NCBI RefSeq assembly: GCF_964355755.1
Contig: NC_092676.1
Span: forward strand, 498,501-562,500
Length of the DNA: 64,000 nucleotides
Direction: 5' to 3'
Source: Antedon mediterranea
Lineage: Eukaryota > Echinodermata > Crinoidea > Comatulida > Antedonidae
Shown piece by piece: positions 29,401 through 38,261 of the stretch (its first letter is position 1; each line of letters starts with the position of its first letter). Both the position numbers and the translations under genes were made by a program. Under the pieces are notes generated by a model that did not search any database, had not been told where the DNA came from, and saw only the letters and a list, made by a program, of their open reading frames with translations.

Positions 29401-32400
29401 AGGTAAATATGCGATGCGTGACTTAGTATCAAGGCTTCCAGGTGGCGGTGTTAACGATACCAAGCTATCAGATGAGAGTACACTAGCAATCCTCACAGCA
29501 CTATTAGAAGTCATCTCAAAGAATATGGAAAATGCTAAGTAAGTCTAAGCATGGACTCCATGGTCTAAGTACATTATTCTGGTCTTTGGTATCATTCATC
29601 ATTTTTTTTTCCCTCTTCAGACTTTTATTCAATAATATTTTTTATTAATACATATTTGAAATTTAATGCTTACATTACACAACACAATTGTTTCAAATTT
29701 TTGTTATATGCAATTATTTGTTGTCATTCACACGCAATTCAGCAAGTTTTTATCTGAATTTTTTAATGAATATACCGAGATATAATTATGTGTGCTTGGT
29801 TGGTTTATGTTGCTAAATCAATCAATTCTAAATTCAACTTTCTAAAAAAAATCGCTTTTGTCTGTAGGTCATTACGAGATGCAAACGGTATTGAGCGGTT
29901 AGTAACGATTTCAAAATCCAAACAATATCCAGCTAACGTAGTGAAAGCTGCGAACCAGGTGCTGTTTACCATGTGGGGCTTCCGTGACTTGAGGGCGCTG
30001 TACAAGAAGGATGGATGGGAAGAGACGGTGTTCAATCCTATGGGATTAAAGACTGGAACGTTACCGAGGTCAGCCACAAGTCCTAAGAGCCAAGCAGCAA
30101 GGCAGGCTTCTGCTCCTATAGGAGCAGCACCTACAGGTTAGTTACATGTCAGGCCTACAACCATTTCTGTTGGGGTCTTATAATTACTGTCTGGAAACCT
30201 AACCCTAACCCTAACACCTTAAAGTATTTTTGGAGTATGCATTATTCTGAATTAACTGTCATCTTCTTTAAGACATTCAGCAGTCACTGACTTGCTGTTT
30301 AGACTATGAATGATACACAAACCATTATTAATTATTAAGGACTCTACTTTTGGAGCAAAAAGTGAATCTCTGGAATGTTCTATGGCTATCATGAATCACT
30401 TCTGTTTAAATGTATTATTTCAACAAAGAAACAATCTAAACTGCTCAGCTATAAAGCTGCTTAGTAATAATGTGAAGATATCTATTCTACGAAATCAATC
30501 AATCTTCAATCAATCAATCTATCAATCTATTTATTTTCACCTAGCCACAAGCAATCCTAACTACAGTGACTCAACACTTGCGTCTCAATACAGCGGCAAA
30601 GATGATGGGTCAGCGGGTCAGTACAAAGAAAGACCCAAAGGTATGCACTCAGTCTAATACATTTATCTTCTTTTACATTTATCATGTTTCAATCTTGTAC
30701 ACTACGATTGTATTCATTTCTTAGGAGTGGTTTCAGTAATTTGATTTTAACACAAATTATATGAATTAATGTAAAAACATTTTGTTAGGAAATCATATAT
30801 TATGTGTGGTTTTTATTTAAACCAAAACTGCAACGTTGATTGTTGTACATTTGCACAATTTCACCCACAAATTGCTTTTTCTAAATATTACTCACCACAC
30901 TGTTTGCTACAATGTCATTTTTTTGGTTGCAGTTATAATATTATTTTCAATACTATTACTTTGTTTATAATCACTATGATAAAATATAGTAGTTTTTGTC
31001 GTGGAATGAAAGTTTATTTTTGTCTAACATTGGCATGTGGCGCATGATTCATTGACATTTGTTAAATTTGATTGTAAATGTTGTAAATAGTTTTAATGAC
31101 ACATATTATTTAAATTATTTAAACATAACATGAATGAATTAACTTATTAATTAACTCATTGACAAAACATTTTATAATTTGCCATTTCAATATTGAAATC
31201 AAAATGTATTTTAATAATCTATATTATATTCAATTAATCTATTATATAAAACGCTGTATAACACCATCAAATTAGTTTGCCCATATATGGTAGTGATATG
31301 TCCAAATATGGTAATGATATGACATCATCATGTCCATATACGGATACAACACAGTTTGATAGCGTAGACAGATCTTTTATATTATATATTGTCCCTAGTT
31401 CATTTCACTGGAGAATGTCCCCATAATAAGGGCATCCCAAAGGTGGAGTATACAATATTTTATACACTAATAATAGATAACTTGTATACTAAGTGGATGT
31501 TGGTAATATACTGTATGGCTTTCACATTCAACTACTCACTCTATCCATATCTGTACCTTTTCTTTGTTCTCATTGTATCTGTTTTCACTGTGGGTGTTCA
31601 TGTGTGTTGTTAGCAGCCAGTGAGATGATGTATGACCCGGCTTATGCATCTGCTGAAGAAGTACAAAACTACAGAACAAAGGGTAACATATCAGTGCAGT
31701 TTCATTATTTTACATTCCCTCTATTTTACCTCCTTTTCGTTACATGGTTACAACATTGCATATACAGTAGTACATTGATGGTGTTAGTGTTAAATGGTAC
31801 AGCTTATATATTTTGGTTATGTCCTTTTTTCATTGAACCATGTTTCATGAGGGTAGCCCATCCAACAAAGCTGATCATAGGTGCCTTCCACAATACAAAC
31901 ATTTCATTGAGTATTTAAAATTCATTTAATTTGAGTATTTAAAATCTTGTAAGCCGTTTGGAATATGTTTTACAACCACTGTGAGCCTTTAAGCCATCCT
32001 AGCACAGAGACTCCTGTTGTGAATTGGTAGCTCTTGCTGTGAAGGCTAAATCCTCATTTCCTACAATAAATGTAGTTGGTATCCACCATATTTCAATCAT
32101 TGTGGAGAGAGTAACTTTCCCTGAACTTGGAACACCCTTAGTGGTGAAAGTACACTAACACTAAAGCTCTGTCTACACTATTAAACTTTATGTAACAAAA
32201 AAGTGTGATGTACCCAAATATGGTAGTGATAGGCTTAAATATGATAGTGCTATGACATCATCATGTCCATATATGAGCACATCACATTTTTTTGTCACAT
32301 AAAGTTTGATAGAGTAGACAGAGCTTAATATTCTCTGTACAATGTTGTACACCATTACCTAAGGCCATCATGTACTTGCTATGTTGACATAGACATGAAC

Positions 32401-34390
32401 TGAATCATTCTCTCTGAATTCTTTCATTCAATTTAAATCACTCTGGTTGATGCAACTCTTGCTTGCATTCTTTATATTGTTACATACTGCATTTAATTGG
32501 TTGAAGACCTTTTTGACGTGAAATACTAGTAACTTTAACAATTGGTATAATAATATCTGTACACATAAATGAACCAATATTCATTTTATTCTGCATGTAT
32601 ATTTGTATATACACAGTATGGAAGCACTATGTATGTTTGTAAAATTGTAATTGAACTTTGCTGCATGCACTCTGATCACTATTAATGTGTATATATATAA
32701 TATAGCTAGAAATGTAATATTTAGTATTATTATTATTATTATTTATATTTAAAAAGTTGTATGCTAAAAGAATTAGAAACCTAACAATAGTACATTATTA
32801 CGTTACACTAATGTAACGCATGCACTATATAGTATGCCACAATAAACAATGTAACGCATGCACTATATAGTATGCCACAATAAACAATGTAACGCATGCA
32901 CTATATAGTATGCCACAATAAACAATGTAACGCATGCACTATATAGTATGCCACAATAAACAATGTAACGCATGCACTATATAGTATGCCACAATAAACA
33001 ATGTAACGCATGCACTATATAGTATGCCACAATAAACAATGTAACGCATGCACTATATAGTATGCCACAATAAACAATGTAACGCATGCACTATATAGTA
33101 TGCCACAATAAACAATGTAACGCATGCACTATATAGTATGCCACAATAAACAATGTAACGCATGCACTATATAGTATGCCACAATAAACAATGTAACGCA
33201 TGCACTATATAGTATGCCACAATAAACAATGTAACGCATGCACTATATAGTATGCCACAATAAACAATGTAACGCATGCACTATATAGTATGCCACAATA
33301 AACAATGTAACGCATGCACTATATAGTATGCCACAATAAACAATGTAACGCATGCACTATATAGTATGCCACAATAAACAATGTAACGCATGCACTATAT
33401 AGTATGCCACAATAAACAATGTAACGCATGCACTATATAGTATGCCACAATAAACAATGTAACGCATGCACTATATAGTATGCCACAATAAACAATGTAA
33501 CGCATGCACTATATAGTATGCCACAATAAACAATGTAACGCATGCACTATATAGTATGCCACAATAAACAATGTAACGCATGCACTATATAGTATGCCAC
33601 AATAAACAATGTAACGCATGCACTATATAGTATGCCACAATAAACAATGTAACGCATGCACTATATAGTATGCCACAATAAACACATTTTGGTTTGTTAT
33701 TCTTTGCCAAGCAATAAATACACACTTTTGTTTTACTAAGAACAAAAAGAAATAGAAGTATATCTAAATATATGCTGCTTTAAATATTGCATTTTTGTTT
33801 TAAATTGCTAATTTTGTAGAGCACCACCGGTACCCATCTGGAGATGAGCATATAGGTATGCAAGACTTTACCTATTCAAGTGTAGATAACAACTCATTCA
33901 AACCACCAGCTGGCTCTGTGCCAATGTATGGTATGGCAAGGGTAAGTGCTAGCTTTATAGCTAAAAAGGCTTTAGTTTAAATCATGTAAAATGTTTATTA
34001 TTTACACAGCGTATTTTATGATACTAAATGTTGTTAATTTCACTTGTTTTGTATACTAGATTGTTAAAATTGATTTTTGTAGTATTTTTTTCTTAGCAGC
34101 AAATAAAAATTACTGAATAATAAATATGTGGTTGGCACATTAATTACCATAAAATATATTATACATATATCTATGACACAACAAATGTGATTTGGTAAAT
34201 GTGATTTTTGTTGTTGTAGGAAAATGATGGACCCACATCACCAAGCCGAGAACCAGTTTATGCAAAGGTTGATAAAGAAAAGAAAAATAGCTACCGACAA
34301 AGTTTAACTGAAAACGAAGATGGCACGCCAGTCACTAGCATACAGCTCAATGGACCTGGCGACGACCCTAACATTGATTCATGGGTTTAA
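8449..34390 (+). CDS. CTNND: p120-catenin / delta-catenin / ARVCF family protein (25 coding exons)
   Basis: Armadillo protein that in this family binds the juxtamembrane part of classical cadherins, stabilises them and tunes Rho GTPases. Coding exons: 8449-8565, 9270-9379, 11971-12075, 14422-14543, 15453-15523, 15795-16323, 16587-16684, 17921-17951, 19740-19838, 20155-20493, 23399-23528, 24060-24249, 24642-24689, 24991-25142, 25450-25567, 27068-27200, 28023-28110, 28558-28741, 28953-29103, 29403-29538, 29868-30136, 30545-30640, 31614-31682, 33820-33941, 34220-34390. Phases agree throughout: 1225 aa, or 1112 without the 20155 exon. The start is supported by an in-frame TGA at 8407. Order: N-terminal coiled coil ([20 protein letters not shown]), a long Tyr/His/Pro-rich tail (exon 6), ARM repeats from exon 11 ([43 protein letters not shown]), a basic Lys-rich insert between repeats (exons 16-18), then a tail ending in DSWV. 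That last motif is shared with ARVCF, delta-catenin and p0071 but not vertebrate p120, as expected for a single invertebrate ancestor-type gene. Exons 7 and 8 are the least certain. Confidence 0.93.
8605..8794. mobile_element. Foldback element family E, copy 1
   Basis: Starts AAAGCTCTGTCTACACTATC and ends with the inverted match GATAGTGTAGACAAAGCTTT. The interior carries repeated CCAAATATGGTAGTGATATT blocks. It has terminal inverted repeats and no coding capacity, as in a MITE. It lies in intron 1 of the catenin gene. Confidence 0.75.
9449..11520. repeat. 69-bp minisatellite, 30 copies (intronic)
   Basis: Thirty copies of a 69-bp unit fill most of the 2.6-kb intron between catenin exons 2 and 3. 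Copies are almost identical. One site is either C or T (TTACACTG or TTATACTG), with T in copies 5, 7, 12, 14, 15, 16, 20, 21 and 28, and copy 25 has one A-to-G change. Because 69 is a multiple of 3, one frame on each strand stays open for about 700 codons. These are not genes: exon 2 ends in a good donor at 9380, its own frame would stop at once in the intron, the next exon continues in phase, and no codon-level selection pattern is visible. Confidence 0.95.
12870..12954. mobile_element. Foldback element family E, partial copy 2
   Basis: Right half of the element: CATATCACTACCATATTTGG, a second diverged copy of that block, then the terminal GATAGTGTAGACAGAGCTTT. The left terminal repeat is missing. 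It lies in a catenin intron. Confidence 0.65.
15226..15255. repeat. ATT microsatellite
   Basis: About ten uninterrupted ATT triplets in the catenin intron before exon 5. Confidence 0.85.
16587..16684 (+). CDS. CTNND: Catenin exon 7 (probable, weak donor)
   Basis: Preceded by TTGTTAAG and in phase with exon 6, it reads [20 protein letters not shown] and then [13 protein letters not shown]. The acidic, Tyr/Pro-rich composition matches the preceding exon. The donor GAG/GTTCAA is poor, so the right edge is uncertain. Exons 7 and 8 together (129 nt) can be skipped without changing frame. Confidence 0.5.
17921..17951 (+). CDS. CTNND: Catenin small exon 8 (31 or 33 nt, tentative)
   Basis: The sequence CATAGAG followed by [10 protein letters not shown] codons ends at a good donor (AAAG/GTAAAT). 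Two acceptors 2 nt apart are possible. Using 17921 gives 31 nt in phase with exon 7; using 17919 gives 33 nt in phase with exon 6 directly. Both lead in frame into exon 9 at 19740. The peptide is helical and charged. It may be an alternative microexon. Confidence 0.4.
19354..19403. repeat. Short tandem repeat, three diverged copies
   Basis: TTGTGTTGTGTAGGTATA recurs three times with small gaps, in the catenin intron before exon 9. Confidence 0.7.
19908..19943. repeat. 36-bp near-perfect palindrome
   Basis: The arms GGACACCCCCTAATAAGG and CCTTATTAGGGGTGTCC pair almost completely, with no loop. It lies in the catenin intron just after exon 9. A related diverged fragment (TGTCCCCATAATAAGGGC) occurs near 31415, so it may be the core of a small foldback element. 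Confidence 0.6.
20155..20493 (+). CDS. CTNND: Catenin cassette exon 10: Ser/Thr-rich 16-aa repeat
   Basis: The exon follows TTATTTTTATAAG and ends at TCAG/GTACCA. It is exactly 339 nt (113 codons) with phase 1 at both ends, so it can be included or skipped between 19838 and 23399 without a frameshift. It encodes a basic start ([12 protein letters not shown]) and then four copies of a 16-aa unit of the type [13 protein letters not shown]. It ends in a Ser/Thr/Pro/Lys-rich stretch. The DNA repeats are 48 bp and diverged at synonymous and non-synonymous sites, unlike the near-identical intronic arrays. It sits just before the first ARM repeat. I know of no equivalent in other p120-family proteins. 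The call rests on frame and splice signals only. Confidence 0.6.
21035..21098. repeat. 20-bp tandem repeat, three copies
   Basis: TTAGTAATAAAATGATGAAC repeats three times in the long catenin intron between exons 10 and 11. Confidence 0.85.
21237..21360. repeat. 62-bp tandem duplication
   Basis: The block beginning AGCTGCTCCTGATATGAATA occurs at 21237 and again at 21299, the two copies being nearly identical. It is intronic and non-coding. Confidence 0.85.
24781..24838. mobile_element. Foldback element family E, shortened copy 3
   Basis: A left fragment (CTGTTTACACATCACGC) is joined directly to the right end (AGTTTGATAGTGTAGACAGAGC). The interior is deleted. It lies in the catenin intron between exons 13 and 14. 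Confidence 0.6.
26374..26432. repeat. Dispersed AAT-tailed motif, copy 1
   Basis: AAT triplets followed by TTTATATAGCACACATACCA and CTCAAGAGTGCTGAAGGC. The same arrangement recurs at 49892-49953. It looks like the 3' end of a dispersed repeat rather than a gene. Confidence 0.6.
27236..27476. repeat. 12-bp minisatellite, about 20 copies
   Basis: Units GGGTAAACCATA and AGGCAGACCATA alternate irregularly directly after catenin exon 16 (donor at 27201). A 12-bp period keeps several frames open on both strands, giving four overlapping false ORFs of 86-145 codons. It is intronic: exon 16 and exon 17 join in phase across it. Confidence 0.9.
27577..27675. mobile_element. Foldback element family E, copy 4
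   Basis: AAAGCCTTGTCTACACTAT at the left end, ACCATATTTGGGCACATCAC inside, and GATAGTGTAGACAGAGCTT at the right end. Short version in the catenin intron after exon 16. Confidence 0.75.
28765..28820. mobile_element. Foldback element family E, minimal copy 5
   Basis: Only the terminal parts remain: GCCTTGTCTACACTATCAAA and TTTATGTGACAAAA, then GTGTAGACGGAGTTTT. It occupies a quarter of the 211-nt intron between catenin exons 18 and 19. Confidence 0.65.
30545..30640 (+). CDS. CTNND: Catenin exon 22, phase-symmetric C-tail exon
   Basis: 96 nt, phase 1 at both ends, between CACCTAG and GTATGC. Encodes a Ser/Tyr-rich tail segment ([16 protein letters not shown]...). Being 32 codons with symmetric phase, it can be skipped in frame, in line with the variable C-terminal exons known in the p120 family. 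Confidence 0.75.
31261..31378. mobile_element. Foldback element family E, diverged copy 6
   Basis: Contains CCCATATATGGTAGTGATAT, GACATCATCATGTCCATATA and a right end TTTGATAGCGTAGACAGATC. The left terminal repeat is degraded. It lies in the catenin intron after exon 22. Confidence 0.65.
31614..31682 (+). CDS. CTNND: Catenin exon 23, phase-symmetric with NAGNAG acceptor
   Basis: 69 nt, phase 1 at both ends, encoding [20 protein letters not shown] plus TK. The acceptor reads TTAGCAG, so splicing at 31614 or 31617 would add or drop one alanine codon. It can also be skipped in frame. The DPAYAS tyrosine lies in an acidic context. Confidence 0.75.
32163..32326. mobile_element. Foldback element family E, full copy 7
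   Basis: The clearest full copy. It runs from AAAGCTCTGTCTACACTATT through AAACTTTATGTAACAAAAAA, GTGTGATGTACCCAAATATG and GACATCATCATGTCCATATA to CACATAAAGTTTGATAGAGT and AGACAGAGCTT. The two ends are inverted copies of about 40 bp. It lies in the catenin intron between exons 23 and 24. Confidence 0.8.
32813..33686. repeat. 38-bp minisatellite, 23 copies, apparently identical
   Basis: The unit GTAACGCATGCACTATATAG plus TATGCCACAATAAACAAT recurs every 38 bases from 32813 to 33649, with no difference that I can see. Each unit holds the 10-bp palindrome ACTATATAGT inside an imperfect longer one (GCATGC...GTATGC). The array begins at a small inverted repeat (CGTTACA-CTAA-TGTAACG at 32801-32818). 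It is in the catenin intron between exons 23 and 24. Confidence 0.95.
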
Positions 34391-34689
34391 ACATTGGAAA
34401 TATGAACGCATAAAATGTACAATGAATGATTCTTAAAATGATTTATTAGGGCAGCTGGTTTTGTATGAATGTGCTTGGAAACACTGCAGGATCTTTTCAT
34501 GGATAATTTGATGGATTACTGGAAAATACATTATGATTATATAAAGATGGAACCTCTAATTATTGCTAATTTATAAATTGAAATTTTATCAAATTATCAA
34601 TGATGAAATATGGAAAAAATGATGAAATGGGCCCATAGCTGCAGGTTGAAGTTAAGTGAAGCTATATATAATGATGGCAAAGAATTGTG

Positions 34690-34870
34690 AATGGATGGAA
34701 TAACAAGGCATTGTGAATAAATAGGAATAATGAATCATTGTGAATGTATATGAATAACGAATCACTGTGAATATAGAGGAAGGAATAAAGAATCATTGTG
34801 AATGTAGAAGAAGGAATAATGAATCATTGTGAATGTAGAAGAAGGAATAACGAAGCATTGTGAATCTAAT
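34690..34870. repeat. Diverged tandem repeat in catenin 3' UTR
   Basis: About five imperfect copies of a 30-base block built on GAATCATTGTGAATGTAGAA and GAAGGAATAA. Confidence 0.7.
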
Positions 34871-35169
34871 TAATCTTCACAAGAGGACTTAATAAACTAT
34901 GATTGCATTTAAAGATTATTAATGAAATAGCTGGTGATTTGTATTCATGATTACTTTGAAATATGGTAGCTGTTACCCAATGGCATTGATTTACACAAAC
35001 AATTACAAATGTGTCGGATCGTTGATTGGTACAAAGTGGTCATTCGTAGACCAATTTAGAATGTGTGAATTGTGAACAAGTGGAAGAATAGTTTAGAATA
35101 TTGCAATTAAAAGACATTTACTGATTAAGAACTCATGAGAAAATAATTAGTTTTAATGCTTTGATTCTA

Positions 35170-35350
35170 CTGATTCAACCTGGAATGAACCGGTTTAAAC
35201 CATATTCTTGTCAAGCTGAACTGGTTTAAATCATATTCTTTACAAACTGGAATGAACCGGTTTAAACCATATTCTTTACCAACTGGAATGTACTGGTTTA
35301 AACCATATTCTTAACTAACTGGAATGAACCAATTTAAACCATATTCTTGG
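35170..35350. repeat. Diverged tandem repeat with GGTTTAAACC core
   Basis: Four to five copies, roughly 40 bases apart, of AACTGGAATGAACCGGTTTA followed by AACCATATTCTT. Each contains the palindrome GGTTTAAACC (one copy is altered to AATTTAAACC). It lies in the presumed catenin 3' UTR. Confidence 0.75.
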
Positions 35351-38123
35351 CAAGCCAGTAGTCTGTATTTACAGTCTGAATGGGCATGTGACGTAGAGTA
35401 GTGAAACCAGTTTTAACTGGAACAATTTTGTTTTATATTGAGCAGACAAGATGTATTTTAATCTTTGTTAAACATTTTAAACTAATAATAAATGATGTAG
35501 TCTCTGACCCATGTACAGTACATAGATTTTACCACTTGTAAAATAAATTATGTTTGCTTGTATAACGTATAATATTAATTAGCAGGTGATTTTATTAAGC
35601 AATATATTTCACTCCCTCCCTAATGTGCCTTTAATTTACAGTGAAATTGTCTTGCTAAATTTAATTGTAGATAAAAACATCAAAATATATTTAAAGGTAA
35701 TCCCTGGACACAATTATATAAATGCGCTTGTACACTAAAGAAACATGTGAAGGGAATATAGCATAATGGTAAAAACGAGAATGGTGATGGTTGTCAAATG
35801 GTAAATACGGCAGACATTTTGAAACGGTCTGAAAATTTAAAATGGTTGACATTTTGAATTTATATTTCATGTTTGTCTGTATAGGAATGCAGTAATGTAG
35901 TGAACAAAATATGGATGTTAATGTTATGAATGTTGAATGTTTTGACTTGATGAGCACATTCAATACCTACTAGCACATTTAGCTGCACCAATCACTTAAT
36001 GTTATCACCATTTTATAGTTGTTATTGTATCAAAAACAAATTTAGTTTAAATAGAAACTATTAAGGCATTCCAAGTTGTTGTACTTACTCAGTCATGTTT
36101 GTTTGTAAAGATCACGTACACAAAGTTAACATTGTTTAATAAGCTCAATTAGTCATTTCCATTTATAAAGATGACATTCAATAGTTTACGTACAAATGAC
36201 TCTGGTGTAATTCATCCTGGTTCAAGAAGAGTTGATGTAAAGTATCTACAAAGGTTTTATTGTGAACAAATGAATATAGGGATTACTGTACAGTGTACAT
36301 GTGATAACTAAATGACACTGTAATTGCATTATGCATTCCAATCATTTCCCCCATTTATGATCACTCCAATTCTATTTATTTTCCAAAATGATGTTTAAAT
36401 ATTCCAGGTTATTCCAAGTGAATATTGAGATATTCAAAATAGATGTCCATTACATGTAAATCATTATCAGACATGTATCAGCCATGCATCCTCATTTGTA
36501 TTCCAGATGGATGTAAACATATTCCAGGTGGTCCCCTAAAATTATTCCAGGTGAATGTGCCATCACCTGTGGCAGGCAGATAACTGGTGGAGAATCAGAC
36601 ATACAATTGATAGATCAAATATGTGTATTCCAATGAGAACAAGTAAATTATTCTACTATTTATACATTGATTAAGAAGTACAGTAGTCAATTAGTTTAAA
36701 TGAAATTGTATTCATTTGTGGTTTGAGGACAATTGTGAAATAATGATTCATGTTCAAAATGTTATAATGTGATTTAATACATTATTCTACCACATACACA
36801 TATTTACTTTTTCTATTTTTTTGTACATTTTATGATTTTATTCTGAGTATGCAAGCTGTATCTTCATTTGGTTTTTTTAAATTTTGCATTTGTGATTCAC
36901 TTTGTAAATAATATGAAGATTTTATTGATATTTTTAACGTGTCTATTTTTGCTGTTAATGTTATTTTTAGATGTTTTTTTAAAACACTATTATCAAGTTT
37001 TGTTGCATGGTAGTTCAATTTATTTTTGATTAAATTGTACAGTTGCTTTTTATTTTATTGTTAGAAAAATTGTTTTTACCATGAAATTTGTGGCTTATTT
37101 AGTTTTATCCTTAAAATGCAATAATGAAGTAAAACAAAGATTATTTTAATTAAGCCAACCCTTGTAGAATAATACCATGCATTTACCTAGCATGTGTGTA
37201 TGACGCCCTCATATATTTTAGTAATGAAAATGTTCCATTTTGAATCCGGTAACAAATTATTATTCACTGAGTTTTATATCCATTGAATAACATATACTTA
37301 GAGCATTAATGTTATACCAATGATATTTGATTATAACAACATTAATGTTACAGAAAAGTTGACAATATACCAATAATAATGTTACATTGTTTGATATGTT
37401 GTTTAAATGACATGGAACATTAATGTTAATATGTTATTTTAATATTCCGACAATAATTCTGTTTTTAATGATGTAGAAATGTTTTTCTGCCCATGACATA
37501 CCAAATTAAATAAAAGATTGTAGATATTAAGTGCATTCCATAAATAATCAAAAACCATCAATAATTGTAATTAAGAATAACTACATTCTTTAAGTTAACA
37601 TTTTCTAATTTCATAGTAAACATTAATGTGATTCAGTGTCATTGATGTATTAAATGTATTGACAACATTGTAACCGTAGATGCTTTTAATGTTGCTATTC
37701 TATCCATACTTGTTGTTGGGTATTTGGTATCTTAATAACAACCTTAGTTCTTGCAATGACATTTCTTTCAGAAGACATTTTAAACCTTGCTAATAAAATA
37801 ACTGGCAGGAATTCTTGTATTTTGTTTCTTTATTTGTGAGTTATAAATAGTTGTGATGTCATCATTATGTTTTAACAAGTTTATCGACTTCGTTTGGTGG
37901 GTGACTTCTTTTATTTACTTGTAGTCCTACTATCCTCTTAGCAGTTGTAAAATAAATGATCGAAACGAGAAAAGAGTAAATTCTACCTGTCTGTATCAAT
38001 TATTTAGCAATAAGTGCGAATAGTTTTATTAGGATTAGTTTATACGGCAGTCTTGCGAACAACAGTTTTAGATTAATTTACACGACTGTCGTGTGAATAA
38101 CGTATACATTTTTTTTCTATATA

Positions 38124-38159
38124 GAGGTCGTGATCAAAAATGGTTCCCGTCACGACCTC
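38124..38159. promoter_or_regulatory. 10-bp-stem hairpin upstream of INTS11
   Basis: GAGGTCGTGA (38124-38133) and TCACGACCTC (38150-38159) are perfect inverted copies with a 16-base loop, about 100 bases before the INTS11 ATG. It could be a promoter element or lie in the 5' UTR; its function is not shown. Confidence 0.35.
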
Positions 38160-38261
38160 CTCGTCCACTCGATCGAAAAACAATGTGGACGATCCGCGAG
38201 TTCTGAAACAATTTCTTTCTTAATTAAACTGCAATTAAATAGTTAATACATATACAACATT

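Larger units (their letters stand above)
34391..38261. other. Catenin 3' UTR and intergenic region before INTS11
   Basis: No coding segment was recognised. AATAAA signals occur at 34893, 35542, 37509 and 37951; the one at 37509 or earlier could end the catenin transcript, giving a UTR of up to about 3.1 kb. Two short tandem arrays lie in it (listed). The last 200 bases before INTS11 are richer in CpG and hold a hairpin (38124-38159), consistent with a promoter region. Confidence 0.55.

Noticed and set aside
30195-30215. Telomere-like CCTAACCCTAACCCTAAC
   Set aside because: Only about three units within an intron; too short to be more than chance or a trace of repair.
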